DNA of 64,000 nt from Deltaproteobacteria bacterium (GCA_021847245.1 JAJZUC010000007.1:1-64000); one strand, 5' to 3'. Counted from the stretch's first letter, positions 1 to 9,305 are shown. A program made the numbers and translations. The notes: generated by a model not told the origin, from the letters alone.

Positions 1-2
1 TC

Positions 3-434
3 TACCCCCCCATCGCTTTTAGCGACGGCAAGAAGACCGTCACTCTCAAGGTAGACCTCGGCGAAAGTGGTGCCGCCCCGAATTTTGCCCTTCGTGGAGC
101 GAGTCTCAAATCTCTCGGTAAAGATGGCAGCAAATGGGTGGTCGTGGTACTTCCCGAGGCCCGCCGTACCGACGCGGTGCTCATCATCGTCGCCGGAGAG
201 CGGATGATTGAGTATCCCCTGACGGTTGCCCCTCCGGTTGATGTAAATATCGACAAGGGAGACGCTATGACCGAAAAGGACTTCAATCTGTTCCTGAAGG
301 AAAAGGGGACTGACAAGGCTCCCCGCTTCGACCTGAATGGCGATGGCAAACGCGATTATGTCGATGACTTCATTTTCACTGCCAACTACCTGGTTGGAAA
401 AGGTGCAAGTAAAGAAAAGGCCAGGAAAAAATAG
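3..434 (+). CDS. 3' end of a protein with a C-terminal dockerin/EF-hand-like segment (partial)
   Basis: Only the last 143 codons are visible; the start lies left of the window and the frame is open from base 3. The visible part begins with a short beta-rich stretch (SDGKKTVTLKVDLG and AVLIIVAGERMIEYPLTVAPP). It ends with FDLNGDGKRDYVDDFIFTANYL, which matches the calcium-binding loop plus helix of type I dockerin or EF-hand repeats (D-x-N-x-D-G at the loop). Such segments usually occur in secreted or surface proteins, so an extracytoplasmic location is inferred. The rest of the protein cannot be judged. A terminator follows 26 bases downstream, so this is the last gene of its transcript. Confidence 0.6.
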   Translation, partial: YPPIAFSDGKKTVTLKVDLGESGAAPNFALRGASLKSLGKDGSKWVVVVLPEARRTDAVLIIVAGERMIEYPLTVAPPVDVNIDKGDAMTEKDFNLFLKEKGTDKAPRFDLNGDGKRDYVDDFIFTANYLVGKGASKEKARKK

Positions 435-460
435 CTTGCTTCTCTCGCTGTTACTAAAGA

Positions 461-488
461 AAGGCCCGTCGATAATCCGGCGGGCTTT
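461..488 (+). terminator. Rho-independent terminator
   Basis: GCCCGTCG and CGGCGGGC form a GC-rich stem with one G-U pair around a short loop, followed directly by TTTTT. It lies just after the partial dockerin-like gene. Confidence 0.75.
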
Positions 489-634
489 TTCTGTTTTTCA
501 TCATCCGTGAAACTTTACCGAACAAGTGCACAATAGTGGCTGGTCATGCTGGTGACTAGGGGTTGCGCATCTGCAAACGTTCGTGATACTTTCAGTGATC
601 AAACACGACCCAAGCTGCTTTCGGTATTCCGTCC

Positions 635-2572
635 ATGACACCCTTATCGACAGACATCCAGCACGGACATGATATCCCACCCATCGGCGCAAAGAGGGGG
701 GCGGTAATAATCGTTGCCGTGCTGGCCGCGCTGGTTTTCCTCGGCCGGCTCAACTATCTCCTCTTCCATACCCTTACCGAGTTTTTCACGGCCGTGGTCG
801 CCTGCAGCATCTTCGTCGTGGCGTGGAATTGCCGTAGGTTCCAGACGAACGGCTTTCTGTTTTTGCTCGGCTGCATATCGTTGTCGGCGGCAATCGTCGA
901 TCTCTTCCATGCCATGGCGTTCAAGGGGATGGGGGTCTTTGCCGCCGGCGGGGCGCCGCTGGCGACACAACTCTGGATCGCCGGCCGCTATCTGCAGACA
1001 GGGGCTTTTATCGTTGCACCGCTATGTGTGCGCCGTACGATCCCTCCCCGTCTGACGCTTATTTCCAGCATTATCCTCACCTTCATTGTCCTGGCGGTCA
1101 TCTTCGCGGGGGGGATCTTTCCCGAGTGCTACGTGGAGGGGGTAGGTGTCACCCCATTCAAGAAGGCCAGCGAATTTCTCTTTGTTTTTGCTTATCTCGT
1201 AACGCTTGCACTGCTCCACCGGGAACGTTATGCCTTCGATCCCGGCGTGCTGCGGCTGCTCAGGATGTCCATCGTCGCGTTTGCCCTGTGCGAGCTCGCC
1301 TTTTCGTCCTATACCGATGTTTCCGGCTACGCCAACCTGGCAGGGCATCTTCTGAAGATCCTCGGGTACTATTTTCTGTACCGCGGCGTGATCGAGATCG
1401 GGCTGACAAAGCCTTACGACCTTCTGTTTCGGGAACTGAAGCTGAAGGAGGAAGTCATCGTCGCCGAGCGAAACGAGCTGTGGGAGAGCCGGGAGCTGTT
1501 GCGTGAGATTGTGGAGGGTACGTCCGACGCGATCTACGTGAAAGACCTGCATGGGCGTTATCAGCTTATAAACGGCGCAGCGCTGCGCTTTGTCGGAAAG
1601 CCCGTCGAGGCGGTCCTTGGCCGCGACGACACCGTGATCTTTCCGCCTGATGAAGCCCGGGTCGTGATGGAATCGGACCGCAGCGTCATCACTTCCGGCA
1701 GGGCACAGACGCTCAATGAGGTCGTTACAACCGCCGGGGGGAAACAGCGCGCCTTTCTCACTACCAAGGGCCCATTGTTCGATAAAAAAGGTAATGTCAC
1801 CGGTCTCTTTGGCATGGCGCGCGACATTACCGACCTCAAGCGGATCCACGAAGAGATCGAACTTCTCAATACCGATCTTTCAGCGCGCGCTGTCGAACTC
1901 GAAGTCCTGAACAGCGATCTCGAGGCGTTCAACTCTTCGGTTTCCCACGATCTTCGCGGTCCGATCACCAACATCTGCGGCCAGTGCCAGGTGATCCTCG
2001 AACTGTTCCCGGACAAGGCGGATCCACAGGTGCTCGATTTTGTCCGCGGAATCCTCGATGAATCGTGGCGCATGAACGACCTTATCAACACCCTGCTCGA
2101 TTTCTCGCGCCTCGGACGCGTTGAGATGAATTGTGAATCGGTGGAGCTGTCTTCCCTGGCTCTGGAGATCGCTGCTCTTTTGGCGGCGCATTCTCCCGGG
2201 CGGAATGTACGGTTTTCCGCCGATAAGGGACTGGTGGCCACCGGAGACCCGGGGCTGCTCCGGATCGTCATGGAAAACCTGCTCGGCAACGCCTGGAAAT
2301 ATACCGGCAAGACCGCCGACGCATCCATCCGTTTCGGGATGCTGGAGAAGGACGGGCGACGGACGTTTTACGTCAGGGATAACGGCGCCGGTTTCGACAT
2401 GGCGAAGTCGGGCGATCTCTTCGCCCCCTTCAAGCGCCTTCATGTTGCCAGCGAATTCGAGGGGGTCGGCATCGGCCTCGCCACGGTGCACCGGATCATC
2501 ACCCGCCACGGCGGCACAATCTGGGCCGAGGGTGTGGTTGGTCAGGGTGCAACGTTCTACTTCACGCTGTGA
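635..2572 (+). CDS. membrane sensor histidine kinase, MASE3-PAS-HisKA-HATPase
   Basis: This 645-residue protein starts with about 250 hydrophobic residues forming several membrane helices. Their sequence (RLNYLLFHTLTEFFTAVVACSIFVVAW, DLFHAMAFKGMGVF in pieces) resembles the MASE3 membrane sensor domain. A PAS domain follows at about 285-405 (EGTSDAIYVKDLHGRYQLINGA). Next comes a HisKA helix with the phospho-acceptor His438 in SVSHDLRGP, then a HATPase with the N box ENLLGNAWKYT and the G boxes DNGAGF and GVGIGLA. It should autophosphorylate on an unknown membrane or quinone-related signal and pass phosphate to a response regulator. No regulator gene is adjacent, so it is an orphan kinase. The first ATG of the frame was used; the ribosome binding site is weak, so the start may be slightly off. 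Confidence 0.88.
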   Translation: MTPLSTDIQHGHDIPPIGAKRGAVIIVAVLAALVFLGRLNYLLFHTLTEFFTAVVACSIFVVAWNCRRFQTNGFLFLLGCISLSAAIVDLFHAMAFKGMGVFAAGGAPLATQLWIAGRYLQTGAFIVAPLCVRRTIPPRLTLISSIILTFIVLAVIFAGGIFPECYVEGVGVTPFKKASEFLFVFAYLVTLALLHRERYAFDPGVLRLLRMSIVAFALCELAFSSYTDVSGYANLAGHLLKILGYYFLYRGVIEIGLTKPYDLLFRELKLKEEVIVAERNELWESRELLREIVEGTSDAIYVKDLHGRYQLINGAALRFVGKPVEAVLGRDDTVIFPPDEARVVMESDRSVITSGRAQTLNEVVTTAGGKQRAFLTTKGPLFDKKGNVTGLFGMARDITDLKRIHEEIELLNTDLSARAVELEVLNSDLEAFNSSVSHDLRGPITNICGQCQVILELFPDKADPQVLDFVRGILDESWRMNDLINTLLDFSRLGRVEMNCESVELSSLALEIAALLAAHSPGRNVRFSADKGLVATGDPGLLRIVMENLLGNAWKYTGKTADASIRFGMLEKDGRRTFYVRDNGAGFDMAKSGDLFAPFKRLHVASEFEGVGIGLATVHRIITRHGGTIWAEGVVGQGATFYFTL

Positions 2573-2619
2573 ATTTCTGTGTCTGCCCCGTAGTTCGGCC
2601 TTTCTCGAAGTGAGGTGTC

Positions 2620-4404
2620 ATGTCTCCCCGGATCAGGATCCTTCCCGAAAACCTGACAAACAAGATCGCGGCCGGCGAGGTAGTGGAGCGACCGGCGTCG
2701 GTGGTGAAAGAGCTTGTAGAGAACGCCCTTGATGCCGGCTGCAGCGAGATTATCGTGGAGATCGAAGCCGGGGGGCGTGGGCTCATCCGCGTCACCGACG
2801 ACGGAATCGGCATGTCCCGCGACGACGCCCTGCTTGCGATCGAGCGACACGCCACGAGCAAGATCGCTACCGATGACGATCTCTTCGCCCTTTCCACCCT
2901 CGGTTTCCGCGGTGAAGCGCTTCCTTCCATCGCGTCCGTTTCCCGCTTCACCCTCGCAAGCCGCGAGCGCGGGGCCATCGAGGGGGCGGAAATCTACGCC
3001 GAGGGGGGACGGATCAAGGAGGTAAAGGCATGCGGCATGGCCGAGGGAACAATGGTCACGGTGCGCAACCTTTTCTTCAATACGCCGGCGCGGCTTAAAT
3101 TCATGAAAAGTGCCGAAACCGAGGCAGGTCACGTGGGGGACTTCCTGACGCGGCTCGCCGTCTCCCGACCGGAGGTCCGTTTCACTTATCTCAACGATGG
3201 ACGAACCGTATTCCGGGCACTCTCCGGCACCCTGGCAGAGCGGGTCGCGACGCTTCTGGGGCGCTCGTTGGCGAGCGCTCTGTATCCGCTCGAACTTGCT
3301 GCCGAAGGGATCGCGGTCCGGGGACTTGTGGCAAGTCCCGATACCAGCCGCTCTGCGGCTTCGCATCTTTATACCTACATCAACGGCCGTTTCATCCGTG
3401 ATCGGGTGGTGCAGCATGCCGTAATGCAGGCGTATCGCAACTTCCTCGAACGGGGACGGTATCCGGTGGTTGTCCTCTTCATTGAGGTGCCGCCGGGCGA
3501 GGTGGACGTGAACGTCCATCCCACCAAGCACGAGGTCCGTTTCCGGCACCAGAGCATTGTCCATGACGTGATCGAAGGGGCCGTGTCCGAGGCGTTGCGT
3601 CCCACGCCATGGCTTCGCCAGAGGCAGACGACCGCAGCCGCGGCTCCACCCCCTCGGCGCGAGAGCGCTCCGGCTGCCGAGCGGGTGGCCGAGGTGCGAG
3701 AACTCCTCGTCTCCTATCGGCCGGCACCGGCCCCTTCCCGACCGCTCTTCTCTCCGCCACTCCAGGAGGCATCACCTTTGCCGGCTGTGGAGGAAAAACC
3801 GAAACCTCCGGCGGAGCTCGGCTATTTCTCGTCCCTCTCGGTCATCGGCCAGTACAACGCTTCCTATATCCTCTGCCAGGACGGAGCCGACCTGGTCATC
3901 ATCGACCAGCATGCGGCCCATGAGCGGGTTGCCTTCGAGCGGCTAAAGGCACGTTACCGTGCCGGGGGAGTAGAAGGACAGGGGCTCCTCTTTCCCGAGA
4001 CTCTGGAGCTCTCCCACCGGGAGGCTGCCGTGGCGCGGGAGCGTCGGGACGAACTTCACCGCATCGGCTTTGAGCTGGAGGACTTCGGCGGCACCACGTG
4101 GGTCGTCAAGGGGGTGCCGAGGCTTTTGGCGGGTCGGGACTGCCTGAGGATCCTGCGGGATACCCTTGAGGAGTTCCAGTCGATCGGCACGAGCAGAACC
4201 GTGGCCGACGTGGTGGAGGAGCTTCTGACCCGCATCGCGTGTCACAGCGTGGTCCGTGGCGAGCACCCCCTGACGGCACGGGAGATCGATGCCCTGTTCA
4301 CCCAGATGGATTCCACCGACTTCTCCACGAACTGTCCCCACGGCAGGCCGGTTCTCCAGCGGCTCTCCCTTGCCGATGTGGAGCGGATGTTCAAGCGGAC
4401 GTGA
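2620..4404 (+). CDS. mutL: DNA mismatch repair protein MutL
   Basis: This 594-residue GHKL ATPase couples mismatch recognition by MutS to strand incision. The N-terminal ATPase motifs are all visible: VKELVENALDAG, DDGIGMSRDD and GFRGEALPSI. A Pro/Ala-rich linker (about residues 330-400) separates it from the C-terminal dimerisation domain. The C-terminal domain carries DQHAAHERVAFE, which fits DQHA-x2-E-x4-E, the metal-dependent nicking endonuclease motif of MutL proteins in organisms without MutH. The stop overlaps the miaA start (TGATG), so the two are co-translated. The gene order mutL-miaA-hfq is common in proteobacteria. Confidence 0.97.
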   Translation: MSPRIRILPENLTNKIAAGEVVERPASVVKELVENALDAGCSEIIVEIEAGGRGLIRVTDDGIGMSRDDALLAIERHATSKIATDDDLFALSTLGFRGEALPSIASVSRFTLASRERGAIEGAEIYAEGGRIKEVKACGMAEGTMVTVRNLFFNTPARLKFMKSAETEAGHVGDFLTRLAVSRPEVRFTYLNDGRTVFRALSGTLAERVATLLGRSLASALYPLELAAEGIAVRGLVASPDTSRSAASHLYTYINGRFIRDRVVQHAVMQAYRNFLERGRYPVVVLFIEVPPGEVDVNVHPTKHEVRFRHQSIVHDVIEGAVSEALRPTPWLRQRQTTAAAAPPPRRESAPAAERVAEVRELLVSYRPAPAPSRPLFSPPLQEASPLPAVEEKPKPPAELGYFSSLSVIGQYNASYILCQDGADLVIIDQHAAHERVAFERLKARYRAGGVEGQGLLFPETLELSHREAAVARERRDELHRIGFELEDFGGTTWVVKGVPRLLAGRDCLRILRDTLEEFQSIGTSRTVADVVEELLTRIACHSVVRGEHPLTAREIDALFTQMDSTDFSTNCPHGRPVLQRLSLADVERMFKRT

Positions 4405-5345
4405 TGGGCGGAGGAGTGGAGAGCGGGGAACGGATAGAGCTGGTCATCATCCAGGGCCCGACGGCGTCGGGAAAATCCGAACTGGCGGTGCGTCTTGCGG
4501 AACGTTTCGGCGGCGAGATCGTCAATGCAGACTCCATGCAGGTCTACCGCAGGATGAACATTGGCACCGCCAAGCCTTCCGCGGAGCTCCGCGGGCGGGT
4601 GCCGCACCATCTCCTCGACATCGTCGATCCCGATGAACCGTTTTCGGCGGCGGATTTCCGCGTCCGTGCCTCACGCATCATCGCCGATATCCATGCCCGT
4701 GGGGGGAAAGCGTTTCTGGTGGGAGGGACCGGCCTCTACATCAAGGCCCTTACCCGGGGGCTGGTCGATTCGCCGGGAGGTGACGAGGCCCTGCGGCGGG
4801 AGCTGGAGGAGCAGGCGGTGCGTGAAGGGCTCTCGGCGCTGCACCGACGCTTGGCCGAGGTCGACCCGGTTGCCGCAGCCAGGCTCCATCCCAACGATCG
4901 GATCCGGATTGTCAGGGCCCTGGAGGTATATCTGCTGACCGGCCGTACCCTGACCTCGTGGCACGAAGGGCACGGTTTCCCGGAACAGCCGTATCGCTGC
5001 CTCAATCTCGGCATTGCGGTGGAGCGCTCGACGCTTTTCCGGCGTGTGGAGCAACGGGTGGAGCGGATGATCGAGGAGGGGCTGGTGACGGAAGTTAAGG
5101 GGCTCCTGGCTGCCGGGTATGCTCCGTCGCTAAAGCCCATGTCCGCCATCGGCTACAAAGAGATCTGCGCGTATCTGGCCGGGGAGTGCACCCTCGACGA
5201 GGCCGTTAGCCTCATCAAACGCAACACCAGGCAGTATGCGAAACGGCAGATGACCTGGTTCGGAAAGGATCCCGAAATAATCTGGGTTGAATATCCCGCC
5301 AAGTTTGATAGTATCTGTAGCATTGCGATGGAATTTTATAATTAG
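4404..5345 (+). CDS. miaA: tRNA dimethylallyltransferase MiaA
   Basis: MiaA transfers a dimethylallyl group to N6 of A37 in tRNAs that read codons beginning with U. The P-loop GPTASGKSEL lies near residue 18. The tRNA-binding signature NADSMQVYRRMNIGTAKP and the loop GGTGLYIKAL follow in the family order. The length is 313 residues, typical for MiaA. The frame stays open upstream inside mutL, but the ATG at 4404, overlapping the mutL stop, gives a normal N-terminus. hfq follows 12 bases later, so the three genes probably form one transcript. Confidence 0.96.
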   Translation: MGGGVESGERIELVIIQGPTASGKSELAVRLAERFGGEIVNADSMQVYRRMNIGTAKPSAELRGRVPHHLLDIVDPDEPFSAADFRVRASRIIADIHARGGKAFLVGGTGLYIKALTRGLVDSPGGDEALRRELEEQAVREGLSALHRRLAEVDPVAAARLHPNDRIRIVRALEVYLLTGRTLTSWHEGHGFPEQPYRCLNLGIAVERSTLFRRVEQRVERMIEEGLVTEVKGLLAAGYAPSLKPMSAIGYKEICAYLAGECTLDEAVSLIKRNTRQYAKRQMTWFGKDPEIIWVEYPAKFDSICSIAMEFYN

Positions 5346-5357
5346 AAGGAGCGGCTC

Positions 5358-5582
5358 ATGGCTAAAGCACCGTTCAATATCCAGGACCAGTATCTGAACC
5401 AGTCGCGCAAGGAGCGGGTAAGGGTGGCCGTCAAATTGATGTCCGGCGAGAAGCTCGAAGGATACATCAAGTCTTTCGACAATTTTTCGGTGTTGATGGA
5501 GATTCAGGGCGATATCCTGATCTACAAGCATGCAATTGCTTCGATCACCTCCGTCGACGGCAGTTTCAAGCTGCACCAGTAA
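5358..5582 (+). CDS. hfq: RNA chaperone Hfq
   Basis: This 74-residue Sm-like protein should form a hexameric ring that pairs small RNAs with mRNAs. Sm1 contains the family signature NIQDQYLNQSRKERVRVAV and LMSGEKLEGYIKSFDNFSV. Sm2 has IYKHAIASI. The AGAAGGAG ribosome binding site lies 7-8 bases before the ATG. The protein lacks the long acidic or flexible C-terminal tail of the enterobacterial form. It follows miaA closely and is followed by a 10-bp inverted repeat. Confidence 0.97.
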   Translation: MAKAPFNIQDQYLNQSRKERVRVAVKLMSGEKLEGYIKSFDNFSVLMEIQGDILIYKHAIASITSVDGSFKLHQ

Positions 5583-5609
5583 CAGGAAGCATTCCCCTTG
5601 GCCCATGCC

Positions 5610-5643
5610 GGGCGCCCCTGTGTCCTTGAGACGAGGGGCGCCC
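5610..5643 (+). terminator. hairpin after hfq
   Basis: GGGCGCCCCT and AGGGGCGCCC form a perfect 10-bp stem around a 14-base loop. No U-tract follows, so it may stabilise the hfq mRNA end or stop transcription only weakly. Confidence 0.4.
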
Positions 5644-5668
5644 GTCCGTCTTCCCCGGTTGTGTTCCC

Positions 5669-6748
5669 TTGATAGACAACCTCAAAGCTAAATTTCCGTT
5701 GCTGGTGCTGGCGGCACTGGGTCTCGCGGCTCTCTACACGGCCTGTGCACTGAGCTCGATCTTCATGCCGGTGCTCCTGGCGCTCATCCTTGCTTACGTT
5801 CTGAATCCGCTGGTGCTTCTTCTGCAGCGCTGGCGGGTCCCCCGGGTGCTGGCAGTAGCCGCTGTCCTCGCAGGTATCGCGCTGGCCGGCATCGGTGCGC
5901 TCTTCTTCTTTGCCGCCGCCATCCAGCGGGAACTTGCCAGCGTCCAGATCAATCTCCCCCAGTATGCCGGACGGCTCTACGACCTGATTCCCCAAAACGT
6001 GAAGGTTTTTCTGGAGATCGAGACCCAGGAGAAACTCTTCTGGCAGATCAACCGGGCCGTCGAGGCCCTGAAGGGGGCATCCTTCGATGTGGCGCGCGGG
6101 GCGTTCGTCGTGCTCCAGCGCGCCTTTTCCTCGACGCTTTCCTTTTTCCTGACCGTTGCCGGGTACCTGATCACCCCCGTCTATCTCTACTATTTCCTGG
6201 CCGATCTCTCCCGCTTCAGGGAGGATGTCATGGAGCTTGTCCCGCAACGGTACCGGGGGAAGGTTGCAGCCATGGGGGGGGAGATCGACGATGTCCTCTC
6301 CGCCTTCGTGCGGGGGCAATTGTCCGTCTGCGCCATTCTTGCCATCCTGTACAGCATCGGTCTGTCCCTTGTCGGCGTCGACCTGGCGGTGGTGATCGGG
6401 AGCGTCTCCGGGATACTGTTCATCATCCCCTATGTCGGTACCGTCTTCGGGATCGTGGTATCCATGGTAATGGCGTTTCTGAAGTTCCACGACGCCCTTC
6501 ACCCCCTGCTGTGCCTCGGATGGTTCGGTCTCGTTCAGGCCCTGGAGGGGGCGGTGATCACTCCGGCCGTGGTCGGCACCAAGGTGGGGCTCCATCCGGT
6601 TGTCGCCATCCTCGCCCTGTTCATCGGAGGACAGTGGTTCGGCATCTTCGGGATGCTCCTGGCCGTACCCGTGGCGGCGGTCCTCAAGGTCTTCCTCCGC
6701 GCGCTCCACGCGTGGTATCTTTCGTCGCCGTACTACGGGGGGGCCTGA
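5669..6748 (+). CDS. AI-2E family transporter (PerM-type permease)
   Basis: This 359-residue inner-membrane protein has about eight predicted hydrophobic segments in the order usual for the AI-2E/PerM family: two at the N-terminus, a soluble region around residues 95-160, then five or six toward the C-terminus. The late motif FIIPYVGTVFGI and the terminal GGQWFGIFGMLLAVPVAAVLKV are family hallmarks. Members export small metabolites or act in Na+/H+ exchange; the substrate here is unknown. The start is a TTG with no clear ribosome binding site, chosen because it is the first start codon of the frame and gives a normal N-terminus. The TGA overlaps the ATG of the next gene. Confidence 0.88.
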   Translation: MIDNLKAKFPLLVLAALGLAALYTACALSSIFMPVLLALILAYVLNPLVLLLQRWRVPRVLAVAAVLAGIALAGIGALFFFAAAIQRELASVQINLPQYAGRLYDLIPQNVKVFLEIETQEKLFWQINRAVEALKGASFDVARGAFVVLQRAFSSTLSFFLTVAGYLITPVYLYYFLADLSRFREDVMELVPQRYRGKVAAMGGEIDDVLSAFVRGQLSVCAILAILYSIGLSLVGVDLAVVIGSVSGILFIIPYVGTVFGIVVSMVMAFLKFHDALHPLLCLGWFGLVQALEGAVITPAVVGTKVGLHPVVAILALFIGGQWFGIFGMLLAVPVAAVLKVFLRALHAWYLSSPYYGGA

Positions 6749-8055
6749 TGCAGGGATTGCTCATCGACCATGTCGTTGCAGGGAGCATTGCCGAGGAGCT
6801 GGAGCTGGAGCCGGGAGACCGGCTTGTGGCGGTGAACGGCCAGCGTCTCCGGGACGTCATCGACTATAACTACCATGCATCGGAAGAAGAGCTGGTCCTT
6901 GAAGTTCTCAAGGCCTCGGGCGAGATATGGGAGTTGGAAGTGGAGCGGGACCCGGATGAGCCCCTCGGTCTCGTCTTTGCTCCGCCCGAGCCCGCGCACT
7001 GCGGCAACAAGTGTGTCTTCTGTTTCGTGCACCAGCTCCCCAAGGGATTGCGAAGACCTCTTTACGTAAAGGATGAGGATTACCGCCTCTCGTTCCTCTA
7101 CGGCAATTACGTGACCCTCTCCAACATCGGTCGTGACGACATCGCCCGGATTGTCGAGCAGCGTCTCTCTCCCCTCTATGTGTCGGTCCACGCGACGAAT
7201 GCCGTCCTGCGGGAGAAACTCCTCGGCAGGAAGGGGCTCATGCCGATCATCGAGATCATGGCCGAGCTCGCCCGTGCCCGCATAACAATGCATGCCCAGG
7301 TGGTGCTCTGTCCCGGCCTGAACGACGGCGACGAGCTCCGGCGGACCGTCACCGACCTTGCCTCGCTGTATCCGTGGGTGGCATCCCTCGCCATTGTCCC
7401 GGTCGGCCTCACGGCGCACCGCAAGGGGCTTCCCCCCCTGAAGCCGGTGACTGCGTCGTACGCGCGGGAGTTCGTACGGACCTGGCAGCAGGAGGCAGAT
7501 CGTCTTTGCCGGGAGCTTGGCGAGCCGTTTCTTTTCCTGGCCGATGAATTCTTCATCAAGGCGGGCGAGCCGTTTCCTCCCCTCGAATCGTACGGCGAGT
7601 TGCCGCAGATCGAAAACGGAGTGGGGATGATCCCCCTCTTTCTCGATCAGGCGGAGCGTGTCGCGCGCAGGGCGCGAAGGATGCGGCCGCGTACCGTCAC
7701 TCTGGTGACCGGCGAATCTCCTTACCGCTTTCTGGCCGACTTTCTCCAGCGCCTGGAGACAAAGACCGGTGTTCGCCTCGTTCCGGTCGCGGTACCGAAC
7801 AGGCTTTTTGGCGAAGCGGTAACCGTAACCGGCCTCGTTGCCGGAAAGGATATTATTGAGGCGCTCAAGGGGCGGGAGCTGGGAGACGCGGTTTTCGTTC
7901 CGGATGTTATGCTGAAGGAGGGAGAAGGGGTCTTTCTGGACGATGTGAACCTGGAGCAGCTTCGGGAGTCGCTCGGCACGAAGGTGGAGGTTGTGGAGGC
8001 GACGCCGCAAGGTATCTATGATGCGCTGCGTGCCGTCAGGCCCCGCCGCGCATAA
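6748..8055 (+). CDS. PDZ-radical SAM protein of the DUF512 family
   Basis: This 435-residue protein has an N-terminal PDZ-like domain (residues 1-70, GSIAEELELEPGDRLVAVNG). An iron-sulfur radical SAM motif follows, CGNKCVFCFVHQLP (Cx3Cx2C), near residue 88, then a DUF512 C-terminal domain. The order PDZ-radical SAM-DUF512 defines a conserved family of unknown reaction. It is presumed to bind a 4Fe-4S cluster and S-adenosylmethionine in the cytoplasm. The start ATG overlaps the permease stop (TGATG). A longer upstream frame inside the permease is rejected because it would add unrelated sequence. A strong terminator follows. Confidence 0.9.
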   Translation: MQGLLIDHVVAGSIAEELELEPGDRLVAVNGQRLRDVIDYNYHASEEELVLEVLKASGEIWELEVERDPDEPLGLVFAPPEPAHCGNKCVFCFVHQLPKGLRRPLYVKDEDYRLSFLYGNYVTLSNIGRDDIARIVEQRLSPLYVSVHATNAVLREKLLGRKGLMPIIEIMAELARARITMHAQVVLCPGLNDGDELRRTVTDLASLYPWVASLAIVPVGLTAHRKGLPPLKPVTASYAREFVRTWQQEADRLCRELGEPFLFLADEFFIKAGEPFPPLESYGELPQIENGVGMIPLFLDQAERVARRARRMRPRTVTLVTGESPYRFLADFLQRLETKTGVRLVPVAVPNRLFGEAVTVTGLVAGKDIIEALKGRELGDAVFVPDVMLKEGEGVFLDDVNLEQLRESLGTKVEVVEATPQGIYDALRAVRPRRA

Positions 8056-8085
8056 CTGCTTCAGAGGATTCTGGCAGGAGACGAA

Positions 8086-8115
8086 AAAAGGCGGGGTGAG
8101 CTTACCCCGCCTTTT
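8086..8115. terminator. bidirectional Rho-independent terminator
   Basis: AAAAGGCGGGGT and ACCCCGCCTTTT form a perfect stem around a 6-base loop, with A-rich and T-rich flanks. It can end both the rightward radical SAM transcript and the leftward cytochrome transcript. Confidence 0.88.
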
Positions 8116-8138
8116 CTATTGATTCGAACCAGATCACG

Positions 8139-9161
8139 TCACATCTTGTGACACTTGACGCAGTCGTCCTTGACGCTGAATGCATCCTTGCCGTTGTGGC
8201 AGGCGCCGCAGGACTTCCCTGTCTCCATCTCGGCCATGGTGGCAGGCGTCGAGCCTTTCTTGTACTTGAATATCCTCGTGTGGCAGTCGACACACTTGAA
8301 CATCCCGAGATGGAACTCGTGGCTGAACGCTGCCTCGCCCATGGAGGTCTTCCAGGTGATGATTCCCGGCTTCAGGTTCGGGTGGCACTTGGAGCAATCG
8401 CCGGTGGAAGCGAAGGCCTCTTTGCCGTTGTGGCAGGCGCCGCACGACTTTCCTTTTGCCATGTCGGCCATGGTGAAGTGCCTGGCCCCGGCCCTGTACT
8501 GGAACAGCTTAGTGTGGCAATCGGCGCATTTGAACATGCTGAGGTGGATATCGTGGCTGAAGAGCGCTTCGGCAACCCCCTTCGGCTTGAAGGATATGGT
8601 TTTGGGCGGCGTCATACCCTGGTGGCACTTGCCGCAGCTGCCGGTGACGGTGAACGCCTTCTTGCCGTCATGGCAGACACCGCATGACTTGCCTTTTTCC
8701 ATCTGGGCCATGGTGACGTGGCCGGCACCGGTTATCGCCTTGTTGTTGTGGCAGGTGCGGCATTTGTTCCCCAGTTTTGTCAGATGGATTTCGTGCCTGA
8801 AGACCGCTTCACCCGCACCTTTCGTCCGGTAGACCACCGGACGGGGCTTCCCCTTGTGGCAGCGGCCGCATTCGGCTTCGTCGGCAACGCTGAACGCCTT
8901 GTACCCTGTGTGGCACGCCCCGCAGGACTTACCCTTTTCCATCTCGGCCATGGTGTAATGCTTCCGGGACCTCAGATTGAAAAGGGCGTTATGACAAATA
9001 CGGCAGTTGTTGTTATACTTGGCCAGGTGAAAGTCGTGGCTGAAAATGACCGGTTCGGCGTTTTTGAGCTTGAAAGAGATGTCCTTGGTCTCCTTGGCCA
9101 TCGCGGGGAGGGCGGCGAACATCAGGACAAGGGTAATGAGAGTGGCAAAACGGTACTTCAT
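8139..9161 (-). CDS. periplasmic dodecaheme cytochrome, four fused c7 domains
   Basis: This 340-residue protein has a cleavable signal peptide (cut probably after LPAMA). It then contains twelve CXXCH heme sites in four similar units of about 80 residues, three hemes per unit. Each unit has the pattern SHDxHL (distal His), CxxCH, MxxMxKGKSCGxCH and CxKCH. The Met residues before the middle CG(A/V)CH fit the His-Met-ligated heme known from the c7 polymers of Geobacter. The closest known counterpart is the 12-heme c7 nanowire-like cytochrome next to the same mutL-hfq cluster in G. sulfurreducens. Its role is probably periplasmic electron storage and transfer toward the outer membrane. It has its own promoter and a strong ribosome binding site (CAGGAG). 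Confidence 0.95.
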   Translation of the reverse strand: MKYRFATLITLVLMFAALPAMAKETKDISFKLKNAEPVIFSHDFHLAKYNNNCRICHNALFNLRSRKHYTMAEMEKGKSCGACHTGYKAFSVADEAECGRCHKGKPRPVVYRTKGAGEAVFRHEIHLTKLGNKCRTCHNNKAITGAGHVTMAQMEKGKSCGVCHDGKKAFTVTGSCGKCHQGMTPPKTISFKPKGVAEALFSHDIHLSMFKCADCHTKLFQYRAGARHFTMADMAKGKSCGACHNGKEAFASTGDCSKCHPNLKPGIITWKTSMGEAAFSHEFHLGMFKCVDCHTRIFKYKKGSTPATMAEMETGKSCGACHNGKDAFSVKDDCVKCHKM

Positions 9162-9201
9162 GATTCACTCCTGATATGTCAATTAGCATTTTAACCGCTG
9201 T

Positions 9202-9230
9202 ACTATACACACCGTGCCGGTCATCGTCAA
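9202..9230 (-). promoter_or_regulatory. sigma-70 promoter of the dodecaheme cytochrome gene
   Basis: On the minus strand TTGACG (9230-9225) and TATAGT (9207-9202) are separated by 17 bases and lie about 40 bases upstream of the ATG. Confidence 0.7.
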
Positions 9231-9305
9231 CGTAATTGTTTTCATTATATTGACGGCCGGGTAACCCTCGGATGGCGGACAATCAACGGTTTGAGGAGTT
9301 CATCT

